This document shows, piece by piece, positions 27,714-37,425 of a stretch of DNA of 64,000 nucleotides. The DNA is from Paracoccaceae bacterium (GTDB lineage: Bacteria; Pseudomonadota; Alphaproteobacteria; Rhodobacterales; Rhodobacteraceae), in contig JANQRE010000038.1 of assembly GCA_028284705.1 (NCBI GenBank), forward strand, positions 1-64,000, read 5' to 3'. Within the stretch, counting starts at the first letter, position 1; every line of letters begins with the position of its first letter. The position numbers and the translations under genes are program-made. The notes beneath the pieces are model-generated. The model saw only the letters and a program-made list of their open reading frames with translations. It was not told where the DNA came from and made no database searches.

Positions 27714-28526
27714 TCAGGCGGCTTCAAACTCGATCTTTCGTCGCAAGAACTGTGTCGCTTTGTCGGTCACGGTGCGCGGCTCGCCGGTTGTCAGGAACTT
27801 GGCCTCGGTGCCGGAGCCAAGCATATCAGGATGCCGGTCGAGATAATCCGAAAGGCTCTCGGCCACAAGACTTGCCTGGCTATAAACTTTGACATCCGCC
27901 CCGAGCGCTTGCTGAAAGGTGTCCTGCATCAGCGGGTAATGGGTACAGCCGAGAATGGCCGCTTGCGGATGCGGCATACGCCGTTTCAGCGCTTCAACAT
28001 GGGAGCGCACCAGCGCTTCGGCCAGCATCTCGTCCCCCTCTTCGATGGCATCCACAACCCCGCCGCAGGGCTGCGCCTCGACATCCACACCGATCGCCCG
28101 AAAGGCCAGTTCCCGTTGAAAGGCGCGGCTCATCACGGTGGCTGGCGTTGCAAAAAGCGCCACATGTTTCACCTCCACCTCGCGCGGTGGAGAGTTGTCG
28201 CCCCAATCTCGCTCGGTCAGCGCCTCGATCAGCGGCACGAAGACGCCCAGAACCCGCTTGTCCTTCGGAATCCAGTTCTCCTGCATCCGCCGCAGTGCAG
28301 CCGCGGAGGCTGTGTTGCAAGCCAAGATCACCAGATCGACGCCTTCCTCCCACATCCGCTCAACACTGGCGCAGGTCAGCCGGTAGATGTCATCGGCATC
28401 GCGCACGCCATAGGGGTTATGCTTGCTGTCGGCGAAATAGACGACCGGCAGGTCTGGCAGGCGCGCCGCCACCCGGTCATAGACGGTCAATCCGCCCAGT
28501 CCTGAATCGAAAATGCCAACGGCCAT
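27714..28526 (-). CDS. murI: Glutamate racemase
   Basis: 270 residues. It supplies D-glutamate for peptidoglycan. The two catalytic cysteines are present: Cys70 in [10 protein letters not shown] and Cys194 in [10 protein letters not shown], and the N-terminus [13 protein letters not shown] is diagnostic. Its start overlaps the stop of the upstream acyltransferase gene (TGATG), so the two are translationally coupled. Confidence 0.96.
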   Translation of the reverse strand: MAVGIFDSGLGGLTVYDRVAARLPDLPVVYFADSKHNPYGVRDADDIYRLTCASVERMWEEGVDLVILACNTASAAALRRMQENWIPKDKRVLGVFVPLIEALTERDWGDNSPPREVEVKHVALFATPATVMSRAFQRELAFRAIGVDVEAQPCGGVVDAIEEGDEMLAEALVRSHVEALKRRMPHPQAAILGCTHYPLMQDTFQQALGADVKVYSQASLVAESLSDYLDRHPDMLGSGTEAKFLTTGEPRTVTDKATQFLRRKIEFEAA

Positions 28527-29410
28527 CAGATCGGGGTTTTGTCCCTGTGCTTGTCCTCAAATTCGAACCCGTAGCCGTAATCGTCCAAGGGTTCTGGGGA
28601 CAGCTCATAGGTCTTCCGGCGCAGGAAATCCATCATCTGTTTTGGCGCATGGGCAAATTCCGCCAACTCACTTGGCAGCACCGGCTTTCCGATTACCACC
28701 CGCACCGGCGCATCGACCCGGCGTTTGAATTCGTTGATCAGAAGCGCCAGCCGCAGCGTCGAATGGGCGTGACTGGCAAGTTGGAACAGGCGCGAATTGC
28801 GGCCGTCGAAATAGATCGGCACGACCTGCGCCTCGGATTTGGTGATCAGTTTGGCGGTGAAGGTCCGCCAGACCGGGTCCATGGGACGTGCCAGCGGCGT
28901 CACCGCCGTCGAGACCGTCCCGCCCGGAAACACGCCAATCGCGCCGCCTTCCGCCATATAGGCGAGCGCGGCTTTCCGGGTGGCGATGTTCAGAGCCATC
29001 GCCTGTTTCGTCTCATCAAAGGAAATCGGCAGGATGATGCGATTGATCTCCTCCGCCTTGCGAAACACCGAATTGGCAAGAATGCGAAAATCACCGCGGG
29101 TCTGGCTCAGGATGTGGCCCATCATCAGCCCGTCGAGAATGCCATAAGGGTGATTGGCCACCGTGATCAGCGGGCCCTCAGTGGGTATTTTGTCAAGCGA
29201 TCCGCCGACGATCTCTAGGGTCAGCCCATAACGCTCCCGCATCACGTCCCAGAAATTCGCGCCGTTTGCCACATCATGCTCATAGCCCGCGGCACGTTTG
29301 ATCAGGCGGATACGGCCCGTGGCGTTCTCCATCACACGGATCAGTGCACGACCCGGCTTTGTCTGCGCCGAATGCGCATAAGAGATTTCGCGGGTCGCCT
29401 GCCTGTTCAT
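28526..29410 (-). CDS. Lysophospholipid acyltransferase family protein (haemolysin-type PlsC-like)
   Basis: 294 residues. The acyltransferase catalytic block is [11 protein letters not shown] (His87, with a five-residue gap to Asp, the form seen in putative-haemolysin-type acyltransferases rather than the HX4D of PlsC). The substrate block is FPGGTVST (about 161-168), corresponding to FPEGTRS. The acceptor lipid is not fixed; glycerophospholipid or lyso-ornithine lipid are both conceivable. It is coupled to murI by overlapping codons and is the first gene of that minus-strand unit. Confidence 0.82.
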   Translation of the reverse strand: MNRQATREISYAHSAQTKPGRALIRVMENATGRIRLIKRAAGYEHDVANGANFWDVMRERYGLTLEIVGGSLDKIPTEGPLITVANHPYGILDGLMMGHILSQTRGDFRILANSVFRKAEEINRIILPISFDETKQAMALNIATRKAALAYMAEGGAIGVFPGGTVSTAVTPLARPMDPVWRTFTAKLITKSEAQVVPIYFDGRNSRLFQLASHAHSTLRLALLINEFKRRVDAPVRVVIGKPVLPSELAEFAHAPKQMMDFLRRKTYELSPEPLDDYGYGFEFEDKHRDKTPI

Positions 29411-29491
29411 TCCGCTCTGCCTTTCCTCAGGGCTGCAATAACTGCGTTACGGCAGTATATCCAGTCAGGATGAAGCTTATGTGACCAACAG

Positions 29492-30433
29492 TCAGCGATA
29501 CGGCACGCCCGGCAGGACCGAGAGCATCTCATACATGATATTCGCGGCCGTCAGAGCCGTGTTCCCGCTGGTATCGTAGGGCGGCGAAACCTCGACCAGA
29601 TCGCAGCCGACAATCGGCAGTCCCCTGAGCCCTCGGATCAGCTCCAGCGCCTGTGGCGTGGTCAGCCCCCCGATCTCCGGCGTACCCGTGCCCGGCGCGA
29701 TGGAGGGATCGAGACTGTCGATGTCATAGGTGATGTAGACTGGCCCATCGCCCATCCCTTGCTGAATGGTCTCGGCAAGCGGTTTGGTCGATTTATGCCA
29801 AAGCTCTTGCGCCAGGACGAGGTTGAAGCCCCAATCCCGCGGTTCATCGAAATCCTCCGCGGTGTAGCCGGTGCCCCTGAGCCCGATCTGCCAGACATCC
29901 TTCGGACGTAACAAACCCTCTTCATAGGCGCGCCGGAACACGGTGCCGTGGGTCTCGCGCTCGCCGAACATTTCGTCATTCACGTCGGCATGGGCATCCA
30001 CATGGATCAGCCCGACGGGTCCATGTTTCTTCGCAATCGCGCGCAGGATCGGCAGCGTGATCGTATGATCGCCGCCAATCGCCATCGGGATCACATCATG
30101 CTTTAAGAGCGCATCGTAATACTCTGTAATAATTCGGATACTCTCTCTTAAGTTGAAGGTATTGATCGCGATATCACCCACATCGGCGCATTGCAGCTTG
30201 TCGAACGGTGCCGCCCCCGTCTGCAACCCATAAGGCCGGATCATCGCGCTCTCATGCCGTACTTGCGCCGGTCCAAACCGCGTGCCGGATCGCCAGGATG
30301 AGCCGTGATCCATTGGAATCCCGAGGAAGGCCACATCGAGCCCTTTGGCAGTCTCATGTCGCGGCAGCCGCATGAACGTTCCCTGACCCGCAAAGCGTGC
30401 CAGATCATTGCCGGAAACTGGTTGGTTGGGCAT
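29492..30433 (-). CDS. Ureohydrolase of the agmatinase family, copy 1
   Basis: 313 residues. All manganese ligands of the arginase superfamily are present: GGDH (about 120-123), DAHAD (146-150) and YDIDSLDPS (about 236-244), followed by IAPGTGTPE. Such enzymes hydrolyse a guanidino group to an amine plus urea; agmatine, guanidinobutyrate, guanidinopropionate or another guanidino compound are all possible. Its start overlaps the stop of copy 2 (TGATG). With that copy and the upstream aminotransferase it forms a three-gene unit. No arginine decarboxylase is nearby. Confidence 0.85.
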   Translation of the reverse strand: MPNQPVSGNDLARFAGQGTFMRLPRHETAKGLDVAFLGIPMDHGSSWRSGTRFGPAQVRHESAMIRPYGLQTGAAPFDKLQCADVGDIAINTFNLRESIRIITEYYDALLKHDVIPMAIGGDHTITLPILRAIAKKHGPVGLIHVDAHADVNDEMFGERETHGTVFRRAYEEGLLRPKDVWQIGLRGTGYTAEDFDEPRDWGFNLVLAQELWHKSTKPLAETIQQGMGDGPVYITYDIDSLDPSIAPGTGTPEIGGLTTPQALELIRGLRGLPIVGCDLVEVSPPYDTSGNTALTAANIMYEMLSVLPGVPYR

Positions 30434-31401
30434 CAGCCGCGCTCCTTAAGGTTTGCGCAATAAAGGCACATCAGTTCCATTGCCGCATGGGCCCCGGCCA
30501 CGGCGGTCGCGCCGGTAGTGTCAAAGGGCGGAGAAACCTCGACAACATCCCCGCCGACCATATTCACGCCTATTAGCGCACGCAGAATGGCGGCGGCTTG
30601 GGCCGAACTCAATCCACCCCAAACCGGCGTGCCGGTGCCGGGCGCGAAGGCCGGGTCAAGGCAATCAATATCAAAGGTGACGTAGGATTGATGGTCGCCC
30701 ACAATCTCCCGGACCCGCTCCGCCACCGCCGCAGGGCCAATGTCATGCACTTCGGGCGCGTCGATCAAGTGGCACCCCGCATCATAGGGGTTCGCAGTGC
30801 GAATACCGATCTGAACGGAGCGTTCGGGCACGATCAGCCCTTCCTTGAAGGCCTTATAGAACATCGTGCCGTGATCGATCCGCGTCATATCATCATCGAC
30901 CCAGGTGTCGGAATGCGCATCGAATTGAATGAGTGACAGGGGCCCGAATTTCTCCGCATACGCGCGCAGGATCGGGAAGGTGATGTAGTGATCGCCCCCA
31001 AGGGTTAACGACCCGGCTCCAAAGTCTAAGATTTTTAGAATATGATCGGTGAGCGCTTGAGGAAAGCGCGGTATGTCCGCGTAATCAAAGGCTAAATCTC
31101 CAAAATCTGCGACGCTAAACTCGGTTAACGGATTGATATCCCAGCCAAATGGCGGGTCGCAGGGCTGCAAAGTGGACGCTTCGCGGATCGCCCGGGGCCC
31201 CAGCCGTGTGCCGGGGCGATTGGTGACCGCCTGATCGAACGGTACACCCGTTACGGCCAGATCGACGCCGGTCAGATCCTTGGTATATGTGCGCCGCATG
31301 AAGGACAGCGCGCCACCAAACGCGTTCTCATAAGACTGCCCCTTGAACCCGTCGCGAACGAAGGCGTCATCGACCTGATTGTCTGCATCCTTCAGCGCCA
31401 T
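30433..31401 (-). CDS. Ureohydrolase of the agmatinase family, copy 2
   Basis: 322 residues and clearly divergent from its neighbour, not a recent duplicate. The manganese ligands are complete: GGDHYITFP (about 135-143), DAHSD (161-165) and FDIDCLDPAFAPGTGTP. The N-terminal loop NRPGTRLGPRAIREAS (about 61-76) fits agmatinase/guanidinobutyrase enzymes. The substrate is unknown. Whether the two products form one mixed hexamer or act on different substrates cannot be told. It overlaps both neighbours by a base or more. Confidence 0.85.
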   Translation of the reverse strand: MALKDADNQVDDAFVRDGFKGQSYENAFGGALSFMRRTYTKDLTGVDLAVTGVPFDQAVTNRPGTRLGPRAIREASTLQPCDPPFGWDINPLTEFSVADFGDLAFDYADIPRFPQALTDHILKILDFGAGSLTLGGDHYITFPILRAYAEKFGPLSLIQFDAHSDTWVDDDMTRIDHGTMFYKAFKEGLIVPERSVQIGIRTANPYDAGCHLIDAPEVHDIGPAAVAERVREIVGDHQSYVTFDIDCLDPAFAPGTGTPVWGGLSSAQAAAILRALIGVNMVGGDVVEVSPPFDTTGATAVAGAHAAMELMCLYCANLKERG

Positions 31402-32759
31402 CAGCCGATCCTCACCCCGTCGCGCACCAACTCGTCTGTCACCTCGACAATCGCCTCCCGCAACGTATCGGCCACGAAATCCACCTGCTCGGCGGTGATC
31501 ACCAGCGGCGGCGACATCACGTTCAGATGCCCCATGGGCCGCACCATCAGCCCGCGCGCCTCTGCCGCACGGTCGATGCGTTTGCCGACATTGATCTCAT
31601 CAGGCAGCAGCTCTTTGGTCTCCTTGTCAGCGACGCTTTCAATACACATCATCAGTTTGCGCCCGCGCACATCTCCCACCAGAGGCAGATCACGCAACGC
31701 CCCAAGCCGCTCCTCAAAATAGGCCCCAACCTGTGCTGCATGGGCCAGCAAACCTTCACGCTCAATGATCTCGATATTCTTCAGAGCCGCCGCGCAGGCC
31801 ACGGGATGGCCGGAATAGGTAAACCCCGACGCGTACCACCGATCGCCCTGCATCGCCTCCCAGATGCGATCCGAAAAGATAAGCGCCCCAATGGGTTGAT
31901 AGCCGGAGCTCAACCCTTTCGCACAGCAGATCATGTCCGGCACTACGCCAAATTCGCTCTCCGAGGCAAACCAATGCCCAATGCGTCCGAACCCGGTCAC
32001 AACCTCATCGGCAATAAACAGAATGTCGTGCCGCTGGCAGACCTCCCACATGCCGCGAAGATACCCATCCGGCGGCACAATCACCCCGCCGGAGGCCTGA
32101 ATAGGCTCGGCAAAAAACGCCCCGACCTTCTCCGGTCCGATCCGGGCAATCTCCGCCTCAAACTCAGCCACCAGATGCTCGACAAAATCCCCCTCACCGT
32201 CCCAGCGATATTCGTAAGGCGAGGAGACATGCGAAATCCCCTCGCTCAGATAACGGAACTCCGGCACCTTGTCCCCGGCCCGTTTCCCCAGTGAAATCGC
32301 CGCAAAGGTCGAGCCGTGATAGGAATTGTCCCGCGCAATCACATGGGTTTTCTCGGGCCGCCCCGCGCAGGTCTGATAATAGGCGACCATGCGAAACGCG
32401 GAATCGAGCGCCGTCGAGCCACCCGTCGTCAGATGCACCCGGTTCAGGTCACCCGGTGCCAGTTCCGCCAGTTTCGCCACCAGACGCGCCGCGGGATCGT
32501 TGGTCACATCCACAAACGTATTGGAAAAGGCCAGTTTCTCCGCCTGCGCGGCAATCGCCTCCGCCATTTCGCGCCGTCCAAGCCCGATATTCGTACACCA
32601 AAGCCCGCCCACGGCATCAAGATATTCCCGCCCCGAACTGTCCCACAAAAGACACCCCTCACCACGCTCGATGACCATCGCCCCCTCACGGGAAAACGTG
32701 TCGAAATGGGTCCAGGGATGCAGGGCGTGGACGCGGTCCAGAGCGGCGAAATCTTCCAT
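31401..32759 (-). CDS. Class III aminotransferase, PLP-dependent
   Basis: 452 residues. Signatures: [15 protein letters not shown] (about 111-125), the Asp251 cofactor ligand in [14 protein letters not shown], and Schiff-base Lys281 in [18 protein letters not shown]. The subgroup includes ω-amino acid:pyruvate, putrescine and β-alanine transaminases. As the first gene of a unit with two ureohydrolases, it may deaminate the amine that they release (for example GABA, β-alanine or putrescine); that is inference. It is divergent from the flavin reductase gene. Confidence 0.87.
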   Translation of the reverse strand: MEDFAALDRVHALHPWTHFDTFSREGAMVIERGEGCLLWDSSGREYLDAVGGLWCTNIGLGRREMAEAIAAQAEKLAFSNTFVDVTNDPAARLVAKLAELAPGDLNRVHLTTGGSTALDSAFRMVAYYQTCAGRPEKTHVIARDNSYHGSTFAAISLGKRAGDKVPEFRYLSEGISHVSSPYEYRWDGEGDFVEHLVAEFEAEIARIGPEKVGAFFAEPIQASGGVIVPPDGYLRGMWEVCQRHDILFIADEVVTGFGRIGHWFASESEFGVVPDMICCAKGLSSGYQPIGALIFSDRIWEAMQGDRWYASGFTYSGHPVACAAALKNIEIIEREGLLAHAAQVGAYFEERLGALRDLPLVGDVRGRKLMMCIESVADKETKELLPDEINVGKRIDRAAEARGLMVRPMGHLNVMSPPLVITAEQVDFVADTLREAIVEVTDELVRDGVRIG

Positions 32760-32852
32760 GACGCCACCCTGATCCAGACTATCTGGGGATGCAAGACTTG
32801 CGCCGCTCCCGCGGCCAAGGCAAAGAGCAGCGACCCGGTAAAGGCCAATCAG

Positions 32853-33335
32853 ATGCTAAAAGCCCCCTTCCTTGACGCGATGAGCCGTCACGTCTCCTCG
32901 GTGACTATCGTGACCACCGACGGGCCCGGTGGCATGGCCGGGGCGACGGTGTCGGCGATGACCTCCGTTTCCGCCGACGGCGATGCACCGACATTGCTGG
33001 TCTGCCTGCATCACGAGACCTCTTGCGCGCCCGCCATCGTCGAGAACAGCAAGTTCTGCGTGAACATCCTCGCCGCCGCCCATGAGGAGATCGCCAATGT
33101 CTTCGCCTCGCGCGTGCCGCCCCCGGGAGGCGACAAATTCGCCGTCGCCGCCTTCGCACCGATGGTCACCGGCGCGCCGGCCCTTTCGGAGGCGCTCGCC
33201 AGCTTCGACTGTGCGCTGAAAAGCTACGAGCAGATCGGCACGCATTTCGTGATGATCGGCGCGCTGCAAGGGGTGCAGAGCCGCGAGGGCACGCCGCTCC
33301 TCTACGGCAATCGCGACTATCGCAGCCTAGCGTAA
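32853..33335 (+). CDS. Flavin reductase-like (HpaC/DIM6-NTAB type) protein
   Basis: 160 residues. The sequence [22 protein letters not shown], then [23 protein letters not shown], is the flavin-binding half of HpaC-type reductases, and [17 protein letters not shown] follows. These enzymes supply reduced FMN or FAD to partner monooxygenases; no such partner is adjacent. ATG 32853 has AAAGG 8 nt upstream; ATG 32880 is an alternative. Its stop overlaps the M20 gene on the other strand by 9 nt. Confidence 0.83.
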   Translation: MLKAPFLDAMSRHVSSVTIVTTDGPGGMAGATVSAMTSVSADGDAPTLLVCLHHETSCAPAIVENSKFCVNILAAAHEEIANVFASRVPPPGGDKFAVAAFAPMVTGAPALSEALASFDCALKSYEQIGTHFVMIGALQGVQSREGTPLLYGNRDYRSLA

Positions 33336-34490
33336 GGGCTGTGCTGTCTCGACCAATCGCGCAAAAAAGGAGGCCCCAACCGGCGCGATCTCATCGTTGA
33401 AATCATAGGCCGGGTGGTGCAGTCCCGCGCCCTCTCCCTGACCGAGGAAGAGATAAGCCCCAGGCCGCGCCTCCAGCATATACGCGAAATCCTCGGCGCC
33501 CATTTCGCGCCCCGTATTGTCCAGTACATTCTCCGCCCCAACCACATCACGGGCGACCTCTGCGGCGAAGGCGGTCTCCGCGGCATGGTTCACCGTTGCC
33601 GGGTAGCCTTTCTCGTAGTTCAAGCGCGCCTCGACATCGAAACTCGCCGCGTGCCCCGCCACAATCGCCTCCATCCGGCGCATCACCAGCGCCTGCACAT
33701 CTTTCTCGAAGGTCCGGACGGTGCCACAGAGGTAGGCCTCATCCGGGATCACATTATCCGTCGTCCCGGTATGAATCTGAGTCAGAGACACCACCAGATC
33801 CTGCCGCCCATCATGATTGCGGCTGACAATTGTCTGCAGCGCCTGCGCGATCCCGACAGCTGCCGCAACCGGGTCTTTCGTCTCTTGCGGATAAGCTCCG
33901 TGGCCGCCCTGCCCTTTGATGAAAATCTCGAACGTATCGACAGCAGCCATGATCGGCCCCGGCGTTGTGTAAATCGACCCCGCGTCGATATTGGGCACAT
34001 TGTGCAGCGCATAGACCTGCGAGATGTCGAAACGCTCCATAACACCGTCCTCCACCATCACGCCCGCGCCGCCGCCGCCTTCTTCTGCCGGTTGAAAGAT
34101 CAGCGCCACGCGACCCGCAAAATTCCGTGTTTCCGCCAGATAGCGCGCCGCGCCCAGAAGCATCGTCGTATGCCCATCATGCCCACAGGCATGCATCTTG
34201 CCAGGGCGAGTGGAGGCATGTTCCGCCCCCGTCGCCTCCTCAATCGGCAGCGCGTCCATATCCGCTCTGAGCCCGATTGTTGGGCCTTCGCCTTTCCCCT
34301 CAATGATGGCCACGACACCACTTTCCGCGATCCCCTCATGGATTTCATCCACCCCAAACTCCCGCAGCCGCTCCACGACAAAGGCAGCGGTCTCGTGACA
34401 GTCGAAATTCAGCTCCGGATGAGCATGCATCCAGCGCCGCCACGTCTTCATGTCTTCCGAAAAACTCGCGATCCGGTTGATGACTGGCAT
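33327..34490 (-). CDS. M20-family amidohydrolase (hippurate hydrolase type)
   Basis: 387 residues. It has the metal-binding block GLRADMDALPI (about 73-83), ACGHDGHTTMLLGAA (101-115) and the catalytic FQPAEEGGGGAGVM (about 132-145). The dimerisation domain is in the middle. The group cleaves N-acyl amino acids such as hippurate or N-acetyl-amino acids; the substrate is open. ATG 34490 gives MPVINRIASFSEDMKTWRRW, the family start. It is divergent from mazG. Confidence 0.86.
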   Translation of the reverse strand: MPVINRIASFSEDMKTWRRWMHAHPELNFDCHETAAFVVERLREFGVDEIHEGIAESGVVAIIEGKGEGPTIGLRADMDALPIEEATGAEHASTRPGKMHACGHDGHTTMLLGAARYLAETRNFAGRVALIFQPAEEGGGGAGVMVEDGVMERFDISQVYALHNVPNIDAGSIYTTPGPIMAAVDTFEIFIKGQGGHGAYPQETKDPVAAAVGIAQALQTIVSRNHDGRQDLVVSLTQIHTGTTDNVIPDEAYLCGTVRTFEKDVQALVMRRMEAIVAGHAASFDVEARLNYEKGYPATVNHAAETAFAAEVARDVVGAENVLDNTGREMGAEDFAYMLEARPGAYLFLGQGEGAGLHHPAYDFNDEIAPVGASFFARLVETAQPLR

Positions 34491-34548
34491 ATCGCGCTCC
34501 CTTGCGGTTAAGTCCCGCCAAGCGTCTCTCAAATCACCGAGCACTGCA

Positions 34549-35349
34549 ATGACCGAGCTGATCCACGACACCTCTCGCCCGATGGAACGCCTCTTGGAGA
34601 TCATGCGCCGGTTGCGTGACCCGGAGACGGGCTGCCCCTGGGATATCGAACAAACCTATCAGACCATCGCGCCCTACACGATCGAGGAAGCCTACGAAGT
34701 CGCAGACGCCATCGCGCGGGGCGATATGGCGGAATTGGAGGGCGAGCTGGGCGATCTGCTCCTGCAAACCGTCTATCACACCGCAATCGGTGAAGAGGCA
34801 GGCCACTTCACCTTCGCCTCTGTCGCGAACGCGATCTCCGACAAGATGATCGCCCGCCACCCGCATGTGTTTGGGCGTGAGAGCCGCGACAAAAGCGCCG
34901 AACAGCAGACCCGCGATTGGGAGGCGATCAAGGCGGCAGAACGCGCAGACAAGGCGCAGCAAGGCACGCTCGATGGCGTGGCGCTAAACCTGCCCGCGCT
35001 TCTGCGCGCGGTGAAACTGCAGAGACGCGCCGCGCGGGTCGGATTCGACTGGCCGAGCAGTGATCAGGTGCTCGATAAGTTGCACGAGGAACTGGACGAG
35101 CTGCGCTCCGCCACAGACCCGGATCACGCCAAGGAGGAGTTTGGCGACATCCTCTTCGTCATCGCCAATCTCGCGCGCCACATGAAGATCGACCCCGAGG
35201 AAGCCCTGCGCGCCGCCAACGCAAAATTCACCCGCCGTTTCAAGGCCGTGGAGGCCAAACTGGAAGCCCGCAACAAGCGCCCTGAGGAGAGCACGCTCGA
35301 GGAAATGGACGCGCTATGGGACGAAGCGAAGGCAGACGAGCTCTCATAG
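34549..35349 (+). CDS. mazG: Nucleoside triphosphate pyrophosphohydrolase
   Basis: 266 residues with two MazG domains. The N-terminal one has CPWDIEQTYQTIAPYTIEEAYEV, with the E-x-x-E metal ligands, and GELGDLLLQTVYH; the second has the DELRSATDPDHAKEEFGDILFV pattern. It hydrolyses NTPs to NMP and pyrophosphate and may limit abnormal nucleotides or ppGpp. ATG 34549 gives MTELIHDTSRPMERLLEIM. It is followed by a palindromic intergenic element and converges on the HerA-like gene. Confidence 0.93.
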   Translation: MTELIHDTSRPMERLLEIMRRLRDPETGCPWDIEQTYQTIAPYTIEEAYEVADAIARGDMAELEGELGDLLLQTVYHTAIGEEAGHFTFASVANAISDKMIARHPHVFGRESRDKSAEQQTRDWEAIKAAERADKAQQGTLDGVALNLPALLRAVKLQRRAARVGFDWPSSDQVLDKLHEELDELRSATDPDHAKEEFGDILFVIANLARHMKIDPEEALRAANAKFTRRFKAVEAKLEARNKRPEESTLEEMDALWDEAKADELS

Positions 35350-35389
35350 CTCATCGCGCCCTTGCAGGCCCGCCTAGCTCCTTCATTGG

Positions 35390-35454
35390 TCCAGAAATAC
35401 TCCGGGGAGCGCGAGGGGCTGGCCCCTCGCACCGGTCGGATTGGCGAAGCCAAT
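35390..35454. repeat. Repetitive-extragenic-palindrome-like element between convergent genes
   Basis: The 111-nt gap between mazG and the HerA-like gene holds a perfect 9-bp palindrome GCGAGGGGC/GCCCCTCGC (35411-35430, 2-nt centre) and a second hairpin ATTGGC-GAA-GCCAAT (35440-35454). The preceding AGAAATACTCCGGGG resembles, from memory, a common roseobacter intergenic repeat. I see no second copy in this window. It may act as a bidirectional terminator. Confidence 0.5.
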
Positions 35455-35460
35455 TCGAAA

Positions 35461-37014
35461 TCAACGCCCCTTAAAGAGCCCGCCCAGAACCCCGCGCACA
35501 ATCGCCGTGCCCGCTTTTGTGCCAATCGAGCGCATCATCGATTTGGCAAACGCCTCACCCACCGAATCCCCACGCCGCGACCGGGTCTTCTTCGAGGTTG
35601 ACCGTTTCACCCGGGTCCCCGAATAGCGCCGCCCAGTCTGATATTCGCGCTCCCGCGCCTCCATCTCTTCCTCGCGACGCTCCGCCTCCTCGGCCTCTTT
35701 CGCCGCTTGTTCGGCACGTTTCTGAAGCATTTCGAAGGCCGAGTTGCGATCCACCTCCGCCTCATATTTCCCCGCCACCGGTGATGCGCTCATCACCCCG
35801 CGACGCTCCGCTTCCGTGATCGGACCCAACTGCGACGAGGGCGGTCGGATCAATGTGCGCTCGACAATACCGGGCATGCCCTTCTTCACCAGAAACGAGG
35901 TCACCGCCTCACCCACACCCACTTCCTTAATCGCATCCTCGACATCGAAGCGTGGATTCTCACGATACGTGTCCGCCGCAGCGCGTAAATCCTTCTGATC
36001 CTTGCGGGTGAAGGCGCGCAAAGCATGCTGCACCCGGTTGCCCAATTGCCCCAGAATATCCTCCGGCACATCTGCGGGGTTCTGGGTGATGAAATAGACG
36101 CCGACGCCCTTGGAGCGGATCAGCCGCGCCACCTGTTCGACCTTATCAATCAAGGCCTTAGGCGCGCCATCAAAGAGCAGATGCGCCTCATCAAAGAAGA
36201 AGACGAATTTCGGTTTATCCGGATCGCCGACCTCGGGCAGCGTCTCAAACAGCTCCGACAGCATCCATAACAGGAAAGTCGCATAAAGCTTCGGCGCGCC
36301 CATCAGCACATTGGCGGCCAGAATATTCACCTGACCGCGCCCGGAGGCATCCACCTGGAACATATCCTCCAGATCCAGCGCCGGTTCGCCAAAGAAATCT
36401 GCGGCCCCCTGGTTCTCCAAAACCAGCAGCCGCCGCTGGATCGCCCCCACCGATTGCGAGGACACAAAGCCGTAACGCAGCGCCAGTTCTTTCGCGTTCT
36501 GACCGATCCAAACCAGCAGGGATTGCAGGTCCTTGAGGTCCAAGAGCGGGAGACCTTCCTCATCGGCCACGCGGAAGGCGATGTTCAGAATGCCCTCCTG
36601 CGCCTCGGAGAGTTCCAGAAGCTGCGACAGCAGGAGCGGCCCCATCTCGGAAACCGTGGTGCGCACCGGATGGCCCTGCTTGCCATAGAGGTCCCAGAAG
36701 GTGACCGGGAACGCCTCATAGCGGAAATCGTCAAAGCCGATTTTGCCGGCCCGCTCCATGAAGGGACCATGCAGTTTGTGGCTCTCGGTGCCCGCAACAG
36801 CCAAACCTGACAAATCGCCCTTCACATCCGACATGAAGACCGGCACGCCCGCGTTGGAAAACCCCTCCGCAAGGATCTGCAAAGTCACGGTTTTCCCGGT
36901 GCCCGTGGCGCCCGCGATCAGCCCGTGGCGGTTGGCATATTTCAGCGTCAGATATTGTTTTTTGCCGTAGGCTTCGCCGCCACCGCCCACAAAAATTCCT
37001 GTCTCGTTCGACAT
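35461..37014 (-). CDS. HerA-like ATPase, DUF853 (YjgR) family
   Basis: 517 residues. Walker A is GATGTGKT (about 35-42) and Walker B is [12 protein letters not shown]. The C-terminal part (about 415-500) is charged and coiled ([17 protein letters not shown]), with a basic Arg/Ser/Lys stretch after it. The core is the FtsK/HerA P-loop class. The cellular role of YjgR proteins is not established. No nuclease partner such as NurA is nearby. ATG 37014 gives [13 protein letters not shown]; the frame is open upstream without family features. Confidence 0.85.
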   Translation of the reverse strand: MSNETGIFVGGGGEAYGKKQYLTLKYANRHGLIAGATGTGKTVTLQILAEGFSNAGVPVFMSDVKGDLSGLAVAGTESHKLHGPFMERAGKIGFDDFRYEAFPVTFWDLYGKQGHPVRTTVSEMGPLLLSQLLELSEAQEGILNIAFRVADEEGLPLLDLKDLQSLLVWIGQNAKELALRYGFVSSQSVGAIQRRLLVLENQGAADFFGEPALDLEDMFQVDASGRGQVNILAANVLMGAPKLYATFLLWMLSELFETLPEVGDPDKPKFVFFFDEAHLLFDGAPKALIDKVEQVARLIRSKGVGVYFITQNPADVPEDILGQLGNRVQHALRAFTRKDQKDLRAAADTYRENPRFDVEDAIKEVGVGEAVTSFLVKKGMPGIVERTLIRPPSSQLGPITEAERRGVMSASPVAGKYEAEVDRNSAFEMLQKRAEQAAKEAEEAERREEEMEAREREYQTGRRYSGTRVKRSTSKKTRSRRGDSVGEAFAKSMMRSIGTKAGTAIVRGVLGGLFKGR

Positions 37015-37084
37015 GTCCCTGCCTTCGTCCCAAGTTTCCTCGCGCAACAATACATTGTTAACCTCTCTGTGCCAGAGTGATCCG

Positions 37085-37162
37085 CGTCGTAGCGCCGCCA
37101 AGCGTGGCGCACATGACTTCCTCCCTGTCGACTGGGCCGTGTCCTCGGACACGGCCTTTTTT
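37085..37162 (+). ncRNA. Candidate small RNA, suhB/MmgR (alpha-r8)-like
   Basis: In the 411-nt gap before ialB the plus strand reads: hairpin GCGCC/GGCGC (37092-37110), an unpaired stretch with TTCCTCCCT (37118-37126, anti-Shine-Dalgarno-like), then a strong intrinsic terminator GGCCGTGTCC/GGACACGGCC (37135-37156) with TTTTTT. No coding gene on the plus strand feeds this terminator, so a short independent transcript is implied. TTGTTA at 37055-37060 could be a -35 box; the 5' end is an estimate. The layout recalls the alphaproteobacterial suhB/MmgR family, known for a UUUCCUCCCU core. Confidence 0.55.
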
Positions 37163-37232
37163 ATCGATCAACTTTTCACCAAGTCCCATTATTGAGGTTG
37201 ACCGAACGGAACCTCTCTCATAACGTCTGCCG

Positions 37233-37296
37233 CATATAAGTCGGCCAGTCCGACGGGGAGAGTTGAAAAGGGGCTGTTTTCAGCCCTTTTTCTTTT
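37233..37296 (+). ncRNA. Candidate second small RNA or ialB leader attenuator
   Basis: TTGACC (37198-37203), a 17-nt spacer and TAACGT (37221-37226) look like a promoter. It is followed by a hairpin GTCGG/CCGAC (37240-37254) and an intrinsic terminator GGGCTG-TTTT-CAGCCC (37271-37286) with a T-rich tail to 37296. A transcript of about 60 nt would result. It could equally be a 5' leader that attenuates ialB, whose ATG is 130 nt further on. The remaining intergenic sequence to 37425 shows nothing else but the ialB ribosome-binding site AAAGAGG. Confidence 0.4.
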
Positions 37297-37425
37297 GCCG
37301 AGAGCCCCGAACGCGCCTCGCAAAACCTCGCGCAAACGCCCGGCAGAGATGCATTTCGCGACTGACAGCGCTCAGGGCACATGGTAAACCGCCTCAACGG
37401 TAACGAAGAACGATAAAGAGGTCCC

